Origin: Geosiphon pyriformis
Taxonomy: Eukaryota; Glomeromycota; Glomeromycetes; Archaeosporales; Geosiphonaceae
DNA: 64,000 nucleotides
NCBI GenBank assembly: GCA_016748015.1
Contig: JAAOMT010000657.1
Span: 19,185-83,184 of the forward strand
Direction of reading: 5' to 3'
Below are positions 20,231-32,451 of the stretch, piece by piece. Each line of letters begins with the position of its first letter. Within the stretch, counting starts at the first letter, position 1. Under the pieces are notes generated by a model, which was not told the DNA's origin, did not search any database, and saw only the letters and a program-made list of their open reading frames with translations. Both the position numbers and the translations under genes were made by a program.

Positions 20231-21089
20231 ACAAAATCTTGACCAAAGCAGCATATGGAGATCGACTGAAACCATACCACCATATAGCATCATCATCTAC
20301 CAGTAATATTCTACAATTAGGAGTACAGAAAATACTAGTCCAACCAGATGAGATTTCATGAGATCTGGAACCAATTATTATTATTAACAACAACACGTCC
20401 AATTGATCGACAAAAGAATATATAAGAACATGATCAATGTGACAAAAGAGATCAGAAAAATGGAAATTACAGACAAGATCCATTCACTAGCCCAACAAAT
20501 TTTTTAATTAATCCAATACCAGGAGATGGAAATTACAATCAATTAACAAACCATTTGTTACAAAAATACGGCAAAGATATCACAAAACAAAGCATAGAAA
20601 AGACTTGAAAATATTGTTGACAAAATCATTACAAAAGTAAAATTGGCAATAAAAGAATTGACAAAAGAGTCAATATACCAAGAGTTGATGAAAGAAACTT
20701 GGAATTGGTGGATACAACAATTTCCAAAAAACTATTGTTATTTTTACTTAGGACAACATATAAATATCCAGAACTTATATACAGATAAAACAAAGCGGTT
20801 ATTCAACACAACAATACTACAACAACTAGAACATTTTGTGGGGAAAAACAACTTATTCACACAAGCTCGAGCTATATATCGAATACACACAGCATTTTAG
20901 AATCGACCAGAAATTCTATTCAACAAAGCAATGGATATGGTTACCAGTAATCAATTGGGAAAAATTACCAATGCTCAATTTAAAGAATTACAGACTCAAA
21001 TAACACAAGTAATTTTCGAAAATGAAATTCAGAAAATACTTCAAGAGGGAGAATTAAAAGAATTGGATTTTGACGGAGCTCAATATTAA
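20231..21089 (+). pseudogene. TE3 post-integrase domain
   Basis: Roughly 290 residues follow the GPF module and end ELDFDGAQY-TAA at 21087-21089, just before the polypurine tract. The open piece 20643-20900 encodes LMKETWNWWIQQFPKNYCYFYLGQHINIQNLYTDK... with further helical sequence to the end. It is conserved in TE2, TE4 and TE8. I do not recognise a chromodomain or any other known fold. Confidence 0.72.
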
Positions 21090-21102
21090 AAGGAGTGAAT
21101 AA
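21088..21102 (+). other. TE3 polypurine tract
   Basis: AAAAGGAGTGAATAA directly before the 3' LTR. The equivalents AAAAAGAGGAGATAA (TE4) and AAAAGGAGGGGATAA (TE8) support the call. Confidence 0.7.
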
Positions 21103-21977
21103 TGTTACTCATAGAAATATAGAAAATATATTAGCATGATTATTAGCCAATCAGAAGTAGACATAGTAAATAGAAAATTCCAAGATTCTTCTCAGGAATT
21201 GCAGGATTCCAAGAATTCCAGAATTCTCACACAAGGAATTACAGGATTCCAGAATTCCAGGATTTCTCTTAAAGGAATCACAGAATTCCAGAAATTCCAG
21301 AATTCCTGTCATGAAGAATTGAGAAATTGAGAAATCTCAATTATATATATATAACAGTAGTATTAGAAGCTGAAAAGACATCTGAGTTTAGATTTAATCT
21401 AAGCAACCCTCCACATCACAAATATCAATAAATAACTATTTTCATATCTCAATTTATCTTCTACTATCAATTTTATGTTGATAGTAATGAATACTTAACC
21501 ACGCTAGAACAATAGCTCTTGATCACGACTATTGACGAGATACTAATCAAAATTGTTATGGCTCATTTCTTTATTTTATTTCTGTTTTCTTTATTTTTAT
21601 TCTTTATTTCATTTTCTTTGTTGTTGTATACTAATTGATTAAAAGATTAAGCACTGAATTATTGATATTAAGGATAGCCTGGTAAAAGACCCAGAAATAA
21701 GAGTAGGATTTTATATATTATCGGATAGCTTACTAAAAAAGCATGACTGCCAGACTAAATCCGGCCACCATGCTGAAAAAAAAATTGGGAAAACTCTCGG
21801 AAGAATACAGCTACTATTAATGCTATTGAATCTCTGTCCATTATACAAAGAACTCAACCAAAACCTTCAGATCACATAAAACCTTCAGAATTACCAACAT
21901 CTACATTAAGATAACTTTTGAGCACCAAGTTATGGGTTTGTTATTTAGTTCAACAGCAGAAATAATCACCTGTAACA
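21103..21977 (+). repeat. TE3 3' LTR (beta family, 875 bp)
   Basis: It matches the 5' LTR end to end with scattered transitions and small indels, and is followed by the target duplication CTGT (21978-21981). It contains the same array and TATA tract. Confidence 0.93.
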
Positions 21978-22215
21978 CTGTGTAGATCAAAACAGTGCTG
22001 AAAAAATGCAATCCTAAAATTTTGGACAAGATTAACAAAAAAAAATCTGTAGAGAAATTTGATAAGCAAATGGACAATTCATTTAAAATAAACAAAAATA
22101 TGGCCAATCTAGAAAAGACTGTAGAAAACATAGAAGACTCTAAACTAGGTCTATTAAGCAGAATACCAAGTCCAAGTTCAGGCCAACAGAGTAGCAAATT
22201 ATTTGAGGAAAATGC
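21978..22215 (+). mobile_element. LINE segment 2 (ORF1 middle)
   Basis: It lies between the CTGT duplication of TE3 and the ATGC duplication of TE4 (22212-22215). It encodes a charged, Lys/Asn-rich stretch (CNPKILDKINKKKSVEKFDKQ, NLEKTVENIEDSKLGLLSRI) in an open frame that runs into the TE4 LTR. Joining across TE4, the frame ..GKC leads to HVYGNKLRKR at 59642. Confidence 0.75.
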
Positions 22216-23076
22216 TGTTACTTATAAAAAAAAACAGATATAGAACAATAGTAGGCCAATAAAAAAGCAGTAGTTAGCACATGAGCATATTGCTTAACAA
22301 TATGAAACAATATCAGAAATCACAGCACATCACTCAGCAATATGGAGCAATGTTAAGAAAATATGGCACATTGCTCAGCAATGTGAACATTGCTTGAGAA
22401 ATTATAGCACATTACTTGAAAATATGAGTGATTTTATAAAACCCAAATTATGTATATATAGTGGTAGTATTAAAAGTAAAAAAGACAGACCTCCTAGTTT
22501 AGATTTAATTTAAGCAACCTTTTCATTTACAAATATCAATAAATAATTATTCACTATCTTAATTCACTCTCCACTATCAACACTTTATGTTGATAACAAT
22601 TGATACTTAACCATACTAGAACAATAGCTCTTAATTATGGCTATTGATAGGATACTAACTTGCAATTGCATTGACTTATTTCTTTATTTTTTTTATTTTT
22701 TTTATTTTCTTTTCTTTGATTTTATTGTTGTGTACTAAATTGATTAAGAGGATTAAAGCACTGAATTATTGACATTACGGATAGCCTGATAAAAGACCCA
22801 GAAATAAGGGTAGAATTATATATATTAACAGACAGCTTACCAGAAGGGCACAACTGCCAGATTAAACTGGCCGCCATGCTAAAGACAGAAATTGGAAAAA
22901 CAACTTGAGAAAAACAACTTAAACTAACCATAGTGAATCTTTGTCTATTCTATAAAGAACTCTGCAACAAACTTTCAGATCCACCAAATCTTCAGATATC
23001 AACACCAGAATACCAAACCAGCACCAAGTTATGGATTTGTTATTTGACTTAAGACCCCAAATAATCATCTGTAACA
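22216..23076 (+). repeat. TE4 5' LTR (gamma family, 861 bp)
   Basis: Starts TGTTACTTATAA and ends CATCTGTAACA. It has the palindromic array at about 22275-22430 and TGTATATATA at 22451-22460, then a downstream part similar to beta LTRs. A GTGCTTTCTGTAAAA primer-site variant follows at 23079. Confidence 0.92.
22451..22460 (+). promoter_or_regulatory. TATA box of TE4 5' LTR
   Basis: TGTATATATA immediately after the palindrome array, equivalent to the beta LTR position. Confidence 0.58.
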
Positions 23077-23138
23077 TTTGGTGCTTTCTGTAAAATATAA
23101 TCCTACAGAGAACCAGCACCAACAGCAATCATCCAAAA

Positions 23139-23711
23139 GTGGCAGAATCAGAAATCATAGGGACAAACCATTTAGGATTCACCAAATTTTTGTTTTAACA
23201 GTATAGTCAACAATTAGGATTAAACAATAATCATTTCCCAGCAGAATCAGCCTTTAACTTCTATGTCAATAATAAAATCATAGACTGCTTAGGAGGAACA
23301 GTTGACATTGAATCTGCAAAAGAAAACTTCTATACAGAATTATTTCAACCTACCAGTTTACCAAGAAACTACAGTTTTGCACCAATTATCAGGAAAATCA
23401 ATCAAACCATTGAAAGATACATGCAACAACAATTTCCCATTACCTATATAAATAAAGACAAAGGAAAGTTGCAAACACTAGCAGTGATACCAAAACAAAT
23501 ACAACCTTCTACTTGGAAGAAAACCAGAGTTGAATTACCAGTAAACCTATTATACCATTATACACCTGGAAGCACCATTAACATTACATCAACAAGCACA
23601 TCTACATCAACTATGACATCAACATTTGAACAATTCCCATTCCAGAATAAACAAAGAAAAGAAGATCTTCTAAGACCATATAGTGTGTATTTTGAAAGAT
23701 TCAAGTCATGA
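23139..23711 (+). pseudogene. TE4 Gag N-terminal domain
   Basis: The frame starts GTG (no ATG available), with NHLGFTKFLF then TAA, and continues ESAFNFYVNNKII, FYTELFQPTSLP, FPITYINKDKGKLQ, ending ERFKS-TGA at the same decayed Arg codon as TE3. It is open from 23421 to the end. The domain is the same unnamed N-terminal Gag region as in TE3. Confidence 0.78.
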
Positions 23712-24855
23712 TTACCAACACCATTAGGACTTTGATCTCTACCACCCCAACCCGATTTCAGAACTGTGAATTCTTAAGAAATAACAGAATTAGAAGGAGA
23801 ACAAGAAAAAGAGGAAGAAGAATCTGAAGATCAAGAATTTACTTACCAGAACTCGATCCCAGAAAACCCAGAAATTGAAACCCCGAACTTACAAATTCAG
23901 CAAAATCTAAACTTGAAAAATCTGGAAATCGGAACTCTGAATATTCAAACACCACCAAATCAAGACAATCCAAACTCTGAGTTAATTAATCAGCAAAACT
24001 TACCTCCAATAATTGTCATGGATCAGCCACCAGCTGAACCAATCCAACTGCAACAAATACCATTACAACAACTACAACAGTCACTTTAACAGTCATAACA
24101 ACAACTTCAACAACCAAACTTGGATTCAATGGCCAATGTTCCAATAGCAAAACTTGAGAAATTTACCGGTGAAGAAGATGACACCCAAATATGGCTTAAC
24201 AATATTGAAAAAGCCATTGCAGTCAATGGATGGAACAACTAGAGAACACTCCAAGCTATCTTCTATTTTTTATAGAATACTGCCAACTCATGGTATCAAA
24301 GCTTAGTCACCAAATTCCAAACATTCCAGAAATTTAAAATCACATTCTTCGAATACTTCAGTAATAATAATAGCATTAACTGATTGGCAAACACTTTCAC
24401 TACCATTAAGCAAGAAGAAAATGAAGCAGTCACTATTTATTTAGGATGCTTCCACAGAAATCTATACAGACTGATTATTTCACAGCACCACAAATTTTGA
24501 ATCAATTTATTAGAGGCCTGCACAGCAGCATTCTTTAATGTGTATGCCCAATGCATCCAGCAGACTTTCAAGCTGCAGTTACAAATGTCAGAGATTTTAA
24601 AGCAGCTAAACTCAAAACCAATCATGCCAAGTCATAAACCTAGTAATGAATAGATTATCTGACTTGAATTCCAAACTGAAGCAATTAAGTGACTCACTCA
24701 ATCAGAAATTAGAAGAGTACTTAGTTAATAACAATCAAGCCATTTATCAACCTCCCCAATAACACAACAATCCAGGAAACGGAAATTGATTCCAAAATTA
24801 GTTGCGTCTAGCATCTTCCACAACTAATCAACAGTGGCAGCAGGAAACATGCACT
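23712..24855 (+). pseudogene. TE4 Gag linker and capsid region
   Basis: The Glu-rich linker and Gln-rich stretch (23780-24120) are followed by capsid blocks IAKLEKFTGEEDDTQIWLNNIEKAI, SLVTKFQTF, FFEYFSNNNSIN and FLNQFIRGLHSSI, with several stops and a frameshift near 24470. It is homologous to the TE2 capsid. Confidence 0.75.
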
Positions 24856-24897
24856 TGCCACTATTGTGGTAAACAAGGCCACTTGCAAATCAATTGC
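24856..24897 (+). other. TE4 CCHC zinc knuckle
   Basis: Encodes CHYCGKQGHLQINC with all four ligands intact. Confidence 0.84.
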
Positions 24898-26270
24898 TGT
24901 CAACATTTAAATAACCAACAATTGGGAAATTAATATCAAAATCCCAATTGCCAGATTCAAATTCCAAATCATCAATCAAACCCAGCTCTATATCAACCAA
25001 ATTACCTACCAATGATGCAGTTGTTGTATCAAACCCCAATGATGCAGCAATTATACTCACCTCCAGTCTATCAGTTTCTAGCATTAATTTATCAACCACA
25101 GTCCCAACCCATTTATCAGCCGCAGTCTCAGGTAATTTATTAGTCCCAACAAAATCAAACACCACTCTAGTGCTTACCTTAAAATGGAACTCAAAGGCCA
25201 AAACTGACACAACAAAGCTGAAGATCATTGATAGTAGTCCATCAACCAATCTCCAGTTTCTCGAACCAGCCATTAGGATCTTGACAATGGAATTCGGGCA
25301 CTGAATACACCCAAAATCCGAATTCCCAACCCTATTTAAGTCTACTAGTTACCCCAAAAGATGCCCAATCTAATAATCTGGAAACCAACCAACAACCAAC
25401 ACTTACCAGCAATATTCTACCAGCTACCATCACCAAAAACAAATCACTGGATGCAATCTTCCCATTTGAACTTAAGGAACTGTTGGCCATACTGTTGTTT
25501 AGTAGAGCTATCCTTGAGGAAAAACCTATTACAGTCATGTACACTGATGCCAAAGTCGATGGCCACCTCATCAAACTGATCCTAGACAGTGAATTAGCTG
25601 GCAGTATCATCACAAGACAACTCATGGACTAATTAGGTCACCAAGTTAATCGAGCTGCCAGCACCAGAATTATAACAGCCAATAGGATGACTAAAACTCC
25701 AATTGGCAAGGTTGACAATCTACTCATTAAAATCAATGACATCATAGTACTCATTAAATCCCTAGTAATAGAAGCAACACAGTACTAAGCACTAGTTGGT
25801 AATAACTGGCTAGTCAAAACAAATGCCATGCTAAACTGGAACATGCAGGAGCTTCAACTTAGCCAGAACGGTTGACACACCTACGTACCAGCCACGTGTG
25901 GTCATTTTAAAACTACCAACACACCAGCACCTCTTATTGAATTCAAAGAAGAAGAGAAGAAATCTACCTGGGAGGCATACCAAGTCTTGTGGGCCAATAA
26001 AAATCACAACAAGTTACTACTGATACTTTCATGGGGCAACAATGGGAAAGGAAAGAAAAAAGAAGAATCTATCTGGAATTCCAACCAAGTCTGGAGAACT
26101 AACGACAACCAGAAAGAGGTAATAAATTGGAAATAGGAAGAAAAAACAAAAGAAAAAGAAAAGAGAAAGGAAAAAGGATCAATATTTACCAGCATCACCA
26201 CTTATAATTCCTACATTATACCACACCAATCTGCTTATTACCACCCAAAACTAATATGCATTAATTGTGG
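24898..26270 (+). pseudogene. TE4 Gag-Pol linker, protease and charged linker
   Basis: A linker like that of TE3 is followed by protease sequence LITVMYTDAKVDGHLIKLILDSELAGSIIT at about 25530-25620. The active site DSG reads DSE. A second block near 25800 (LVGNNWLVKTNA) corresponds to the conserved GNDWL. The charged W-containing linker follows (25940-26200), then LICINC at 26250-26268, where TE5 interrupts the first zinc module. Confidence 0.75.
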
Positions 26271-27254
26271 TGTTACCAGTGGAATTTTAGCTACTAATTA
26301 GCATGAAATTATCTTCATAATTTTTATTATTAAGTAGCATATTATTATTATTTCAATTATCACTTATTAATTAACCAAATTATCAAATATTATTACTCAA
26401 TCAATAACCCAATTTGTACTATAGAAATTAAGATGATCAAATTACACAATACTTTGAACCATTTAATATAGTCAAAATTTGCTGAAATTAATAGAAAAAT
26501 TGCCGAAATAATTAATAATTTGTAGAAATAACTTGTAGTTTGCCGAAATGTATCTTGAGTTCACCCAAATTGTAGAAAAGAGAAAAGTGCAAGTTCAAAA
26601 ACTAGTACTATAACAAGTTGTATAAAAAAAGAGCTTCTCTTTTCAAGAAAATATATTCTTTTTCTATATCTTCTCATAGTATTTTACCATAACATCCTAC
26701 TTTAGATATTTTAATTGAAACAAATTACCTTTTATATATTCAAATAAAAATTAAATATTTAAAAAACAAATCCTTAAAATTATTATACTTGAAACTCCCT
26801 TAACACAACTAACGTTTTGAAATTGATTAGCTACCAATTTCAATAAATTGTTAGGAACTCCAGGCCTAAATAGAAAACGTTTCTCTTAATAAAATTCTAT
26901 TTCTTTTACATTTCTTTTATTTTTCTTTTATTTTCTTATTATAATTATTAGAATAGCCTACAGACAAGATTTCTGTAGAAGAGTTGACTTTCACAGCAAA
27001 GTAACTACACATTTTTAGTGAGCTTTCAGATGAGCAATTCCTGAGAAAGAGTTGACATTTACTACAACATAACTACATAAAGTAACTGGTAAGGGATTGG
27101 TCATTTCACTTATAAGTCCAGCAGTTCAAATTATAAGAGATAATTTAAAGATAAATTCAGTTATTGGAGGTCCAACTACTTTCTAGAAACATGAATTTAC
27201 AATAAACAGACATTAACAACATTTAAAAAAAGAGACCAAAAACCTCCGGTAACA
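26271..27254. repeat. TE5: solo LTR, epsilon family (984 bp)
   Basis: Starts TGTTACC and ends GGTAACA, a perfect 7-bp inverted terminal repeat with TG...CA ends, and contains no coding domain. It interrupts the TE4 zinc module: the left side ends ICINC, the right side resumes SKKLSSMGTCC. Flanks GTGG (26267-26270) and GCAG (27255-27258) are a 4-bp duplication if two transitions are allowed; GCAG restores the Cys-Ser reading. No second copy is in the window. Orientation is probably plus, since a TATAAAAAAAG motif (26621) follows an array in that direction. Confidence 0.75.
26478..26580 (+). repeat. TTGCCGAAAT tandem array in TE5
   Basis: Five degenerate units spaced about 20-30 bp (26478, 26499, 26519, 26539, 26568), each containing TTGC(C/T)GAAAT or TTGTAGAAA. 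It ends about 40 bp before TATAAAAAAAG (26621). Confidence 0.6.
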
Positions 27255-27870
27255 GCAGTAAGAAATTGTCGTCAATGGGCACCTGCTGTGGTAACAATGA
27301 GGAATACCAAATGGCAACCAAGTTCTATTATCACTTATGTGTTATAGAACGTTTCAGAAGACCAAAACAAGTGGGAAAATGGGATAATAAGCTGTGCTTG
27401 GCTTGTGGGGAAACTTTTCTTGACAAAGGAATGTGGAATGACATTTCTGGAAGAGAAGAAACATGTGACAAATCATTTTAATACACAATTTTCATAAGTG
27501 ACTGGATGAGAAAAAAAACACTTATAAAAGTCACTTGGAGATGTACAGTCAAGCGATTGAACAGATGTCCACATAATGATGATGAAATCTGGTGAATAGC
27601 ACTTACCAAAATCGAAAGAGTGTCACCAGAAAAAATAAAAACAATTAAAAATAACCCACCTGAACCTATAGAACTCGACTGGGACCCAGAACCAGTCATA
27701 AATCTACTAGATCCGAAACAATTCCATGAACACTATCAGGAATTAGCACTCACTAGAGAGAAACAAGAGCAACAGTTGGAAGAAATCAACACTTGACTAT
27801 GTGACTATTGTTTAATTTTCTGTGACTTTCAATATTGTAATGAATGTGACCTCATTTACAATCCACCAAT
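27255..27870 (+). pseudogene. TE4 Cys-rich zinc modules (after TE5)
   Basis: The open piece 27266-27481 encodes SSMGTCCGNNEEY, KFYYHLCVIERF, KLCLACGETFLDKGMWNDISGREETCDKS, the best preserved version of this module. After TAA the helical region and LCDYCLIFCDFQYCNECDLIY follow. It pairs with LICINC before TE5. Confidence 0.7.
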
Positions 27871-27874
27871 CTGC

Positions 27875-28588
27875 ATGATCTACACAATCCCAGAGGAAGA
27901 AGAACCAATTAGCAGCTGTGCATCAAAATTGGAATCAAATTTCAATCTCAATTCAAACTTCGACAACAATGATAACAAAAACAATGGTTCCAGCTCTGCT
28001 CCAAATAACAACAAAAATTATGATGATTCAAACTCCAATTCAAACTCTAAAACATTTATTGCACTTCCTGACCTCACCAAGGAACAGAAATTTAAATGAT
28101 TTAGCAATAGTGGTGAAGGTATCATGCCAGAATGCGCACATGATATGAATGCAGAGTTTGATCTAAGATATCTAGGAAAAGATCTCATCAAATTGGAACC
28201 ATATTTGCACACTTGTATTGATCTTAAAATAGCACTGGAAATTCCAGTAACTACCATGGTTCAATTAACATCTAGAAGTAGTTTAGCAAAAAAGGGAATT
28301 AACATCAAAGGAGGAATAATTGATGCAAGATATGTAGGAAATATCATTGTTATGCTACAAAATAACTCAGAAAAGACCTATACTATAGAGCCAAATGAAA
28401 AGATAGCACAGACAATATTCCTACCTCTGGTGAAAATAGCTCAGTTAGTGTTAGTAAAAAGCAAGAAAGAATTAGGAATAACAGCAAAAGGAATACAGGA
28501 ATTTGGATCAACAAGTAGAATAGATGTATTAATTAATATAGCAGAGGAAGAGATTATTGACAAAGGAGAAATTATCTCAACCCATTAA
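27875..28588 (+). pseudogene. TE4 dUTPase domain
   Basis: The frame has one TGA at 28097 (Trp of KWF in TE3). Motifs are AEFDLRYLG (Gly of motif 1 changed to Glu), TSRSSLAKKG, GGIIDARYVG (Gly to Arg after the catalytic Asp), NEKIAQTIFLPL and KGIQEFGSTS. Most residues are present, but changes next to the active site make activity doubtful. Confidence 0.85.
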
Positions 28589-28909
28589 TCAATTTCTATT
28601 CCACCATATGACCAGTATATATTAGCCATAAAAAGAGAAATAAAAAATCAAGCTCAGTTGCTTAAAGCAGAAGCCACTATTTGTGAATCAGGAGAGATTG
28701 GACTCACTAATTTTTACATATCAGCCAAAAGCCCCAAAAACATTAAAATTTCTATCTACAACACAATGGAAAATGTCATTGAGATACCAAAGAAAATCAT
28801 CATTGGATATTTAAACACTGAAGTTGAGGATCAACCACTAGACTATATTCCAAATTTTCCACAGCTTTGCAGATATGTGGACATCACATCACAAATCATC
28901 TATGGGTAA
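28589..28909 (+). pseudogene. TE4 RT-leader domain
   Basis: The same frame after TAA at 28586: open piece 28658-28909 (EATICESGEIGLTNFYI, ISIYNTMENVIEIPKKIIIGYLN). It matches the second half of the TE3 frame 16418-17446. Its function is unknown. Confidence 0.7.
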
Positions 28910-28939
28910 AGTGAATGTTATCTGCTCCAATTAGAACAA

Positions 28940-29881
28940 TTGGAACAGATAAACATAAAAAATCTAAACCCACTCCAACAGATACAACTAAGGATGTTAT
29001 TCAGCAATTTCAATGACATTTTTGCTAGCAAAAATAAATTTGGCCATATCAACATCATCCAATATCAGATTAAGACTGGAGATGCAATGCCAATTAAGCA
29101 AAGAGTACTACCAGCTAGTCATAAAATCATTCATCAAGAAATCAATCAGATGTTTGACAATGGGTTAATTCAGCCATTAATGAGTCCATGGTCATCACCA
29201 GTAGTATTAGTCTGAAAGAAAAATGGAAAAATCTGCTTTTGTGTGGATTACTAGAAACTGAATAAAGTCATCAAAGGAAACAGCTATTGAACTCCAAAGA
29301 TCCAAGAACTATTTGACGCTTTTGAAAGAAATAAATGGTTCTCAACACTAGATTTAGATAGTGGTTACTGGCAAGTAGCCATGGATCCAGCTGACAAAAA
29401 GAAAACAGCATTTACCACAAGAGAGGGAAATTTTGAGTTTGAAGTCATGCCATTTGGCTTGATGAATGTCCCAACAACATTCCAATGACTCATAAAAATT
29501 GTTTATACTGGATTACTGTGAAAATCAGTAGTTGTTTACTTAGATAACACAAATGTGTTCTCAAAAACAATTGACAATCATCTGCACCATTTCCAACAAG
29601 TATTTGAAAGACTCAGATGAGCAGGATTGAAACTAAATGCCAACAAATGCTTCTTTGGAAAAACAGAACTAAAATTCTTGGGACATGTTGTAAGTAAAGA
29701 TGGCATCAAAACAGATTCAGACAAGATTAAAGCTGTCAAGAACTTTCCAGTATCAAACAATCTCACAGAGCTAAGAGCATTCTTGGAATTTGCAGGGTAC
29801 TATTACCACTTTATCAAAGACTTTTCTAAACTGGCCCAGCCACTCCATCATTTACAAACTAAGAATGTGAAATATGAATAG
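28940..29881 (+). pseudogene. TE4 reverse transcriptase
   Basis: One frame with several stops. Features are DIFASKNKFG, the VLPASHKIIHQEINQM block, DLDSGYWQVAMDP and VMPFGLMNVPTTF. The catalytic site is YLDN rather than YLDD (29537-29548). It then gives KCFFGKTELKFLGHVVSKDGIKT and a thumb. The second catalytic Asp being Asn, plus stops, makes it inactive. Confidence 0.85.
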
Positions 29882-30335
29882 ACAGAAGCTCAACAAAAAG
29901 CATTTAACACACTAAGAAAAAAGCTTATTCAAGCTCCAGTGTTGATGTATCCAGATCACAATAAACCATTCATTATCACCACTGATGCATTAGGCCAGGC
30001 ATTGTGAGCAGTACTATCACAGAAAGAACCAGATGGAAGAGAACATCCAGTAGCTTATGCCAGTAGAAGCTTAAGTCCAGCTGAAAAGAACTATGGAACA
30101 CTAGTATTAGAACACTTAGCAATCTATTGGGCAGTCATGAAATAGAAAGAATACTTGAGCCAAAAGTTTGAAATATACACAGATCACAAAGGATTCACTT
30201 CAATTCAGAAGCAAAAATTTGGAAACAATCACTATGTCAGATGGAAAATAGAACTTTTACCATTCAATTATACAGTACATTATAAAAAAAGACAATAGAA
30301 ATGCTGACAGTTTGTCGTGAATGAGACAAATCTAA
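29882..30335 (+). pseudogene. TE4 RNase H
   Basis: TTDALGQAL, VAYASRSLSPAEKNYG, LVLEHLAIYWAV, YTDHKGFTS and NADSLS with stops; ends MRQI-TAA. Glu and TDH are kept but DAS is DAL. Confidence 0.78.
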
Positions 30336-30365
30336 AAACACTTTAAACCCAAAAATATAACAAAA

Positions 30366-31700
30366 AATGAATATACAAAAATACCAACAACTTCAACATT
30401 ATATAAATACCCAACTGTTTAAGGAGAAATTATCTCAAAAAGAACAAAACAACATAAAACAACAATCAAAATATTTTATTAATTATCAAAATATACTTTA
30501 CTGAAAAAACAGAAGAACTCCAGACCAGCCAACAAGAGTAATTACAGAACCAGAAAAAGAGACAATATTGTTTAACATGCACTCAGATCCAACAGCAGGA
30601 CATTTTTATAAAGAAGCAACCATAGAAAGAATTAGAAAAAGATACTATTGGCCATCAATGTATCCAGACATCATCTAATATGTTCAAAATTATGATGCTT
30701 GTCAGAGAAAAGAAGGAACAAAAACCCAGTAAACTATTGAGACCAATCAAAGTAGAACAACTATTTGATCACATTAGAATTGACTTAGTCAGACTATTAA
30801 CAATCACCAGCAAAGGCAACAGATATATTGCAATAGCCATGAACTATCTTACTAAATGGCCAGAAGCAAAAGCCATTTAAAAAGCAGATGCAGAATCTGT
30901 TGCTGAATTTGTTCATCAAGATCTGATCTGTTAACACAGATGTCTAAAAGAATTATTATTGGATCAAGAAACTTACTTTGTAAATAGAACATTAGCAGAA
31001 TTAAGCCAAAAATTTGAAATAAAAAGACCACTATTATTACCATACCATCCACAAACAAATAAGTTAGTTGAAAAGTTCAACAGAATACTGTGTGAAGCAA
31101 TAGCCAAAATTAGCCAAGAAAACCAGGACAAATAGAATTTGTTTATAACATCAGTATTATTTGCTTATCAAACAATAAAACAAGATACCACACAAGCAAC
31201 ACCATTTGAATTGGTATATAATAGAACAGCAATATTACCAGTTGAGATAGAGGTTAATACATATCCAACTGAATCAATAACAGAAGATAATTTCCAAGAA
31301 ACACTGTTGAGAAGAACATATGACTTAATAGAAACACTAGAAAACAGACAATGAAAAGCAGCTAATAACATCTAAAAGTCACAAAAAAAACAAAAAAAAC
31401 AACATGATAACTAACTACCAGATAAACCAGTTAAATTCAAGATTAAAGACAAAGTACTATTACATTGTACCAAAGCGGAAAAACCATGGAGTAGAAAATT
31501 TGACCCCAAATAGGACAGATCATTTTACATAGAAAAAATTCTAGGAAATGAAGCTTATAAGTTAAGATGAAACAACAAAATCTTAGCCAAAGCAGCACAT
31601 GGTAATTGACTGAAACCATATCACCAAATAGCATCATCATCTACCAATAGCATTCCACAACTGGGAATACAAAGAATACTAGTTCAACCAGATGAGATTC
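30366..31700 (+). pseudogene. TE4 integrase
   Basis: HSDPTAGHFYKEATIERI and YDACQ (zinc domain, one Cys lost), then IRIDLVRLLTITSKGNRYIAIAMNYLTKWPEA, LLDQETYFVN and KLVEKFNRILCEA. The D of SDQG is present as LDQ. The GPF module reads SFYIEKIL. There are many stops and one frameshift near 30715. It is inactive. Confidence 0.8.
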
Positions 31701-31769
31701 CATGAGATCTGGAACCAATCATAGTTATTGAACCAAACACATTAAATTAAACAACCAAAAAGTATATAA

Positions 31770-32438
31770 AGACACAGTACATGCAACAAAAGCAACCAAG
31801 AAAAATGGAAATACCAGATCATATTCACACTATAGTTCAACAATTGTTCCAGATCTTAGTCAACAACAGTTAGACATGAAAATTGTTATTAACAACCAAA
31901 TAATTTGCTATCAAAACACCCAAAGAAAGACAAAGAATACACCATATCAGTGGCCACCAAGAAATAATAAAAACTGGACAGATAACTTAATAGAAAAAGT
32001 GGAGAACACTTTTGAGAAAATACCTATTATGGCACTAACAGAAGAGTTTACAAAAAAAATTGGAAGCAATGGACAGAATGACTTCCAATATTATATTGCT
32101 ACTACCAGTTAGATCAAAAGTTGAATATTCAGAAGTTGTATATTGACAAATCTAAGAGATTATTCAACCATGACATATTACAGCAAATTGAAGAATTTAT
32201 CAGAAAGAAAACAAATTTAACACTATATGTTAAAACAATATACTGACTACACAACATATTTCAAAACTATCCAGAAATACTGTTACACTCTAACATGGAA
32301 ACCATAACCATTAACCAATAGGGAAGAATGAACAATACACAAGTAGAAAATGTGAAAAACAGAGTTAAACAAACAATACTTGAAAAAAAAGTACTAGAAT
32401 TAATTCAAAATGAAGATTTTGATGGAGCTCAATATTAA
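31770..32438 (+). pseudogene. TE4 post-integrase domain
   Basis: The open piece 31876-32112 (NNQIICYQNTQRKTK, YQWPPRNNKNWTDNLIEKVENTF) is followed, with a shift, by YCYYYQLDQKLNIQKLYIDKSK and a helical tail ending ELIQNEDFDGAQY-TAA at 32436-32438. It is clearly homologous to TE2 and TE3. Confidence 0.73.
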
Positions 32439-32451
32439 AAAGAGGAGATAA

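Larger units (their letters stand above)
11870..21977 (+). mobile_element. TE3: Ty3/gypsy element, beta family, complete but decayed
   Basis: The LTRs are 11870-12747 (878 bp) and 21103-21977 (875 bp). Both begin TGTTACTCATAG and end CCTGTAACA. Flanks are CTGT at 11866-11869 and CTGT at 21978-21981, a perfect 4-bp duplication. The internal 8.4 kb holds Gag, protease, zinc modules, dUTPase, RT, RNase H, integrase and a post-integrase domain, in more than one frame and with many nonsense codons. It splits the LINE. Confidence 0.95.

Noticed and set aside
21995-22243. A small host gene of 82 codons
   Set aside because: It spans the LINE/TE4 junction at 22216; the real part is LINE ORF1, which continues at 59638.
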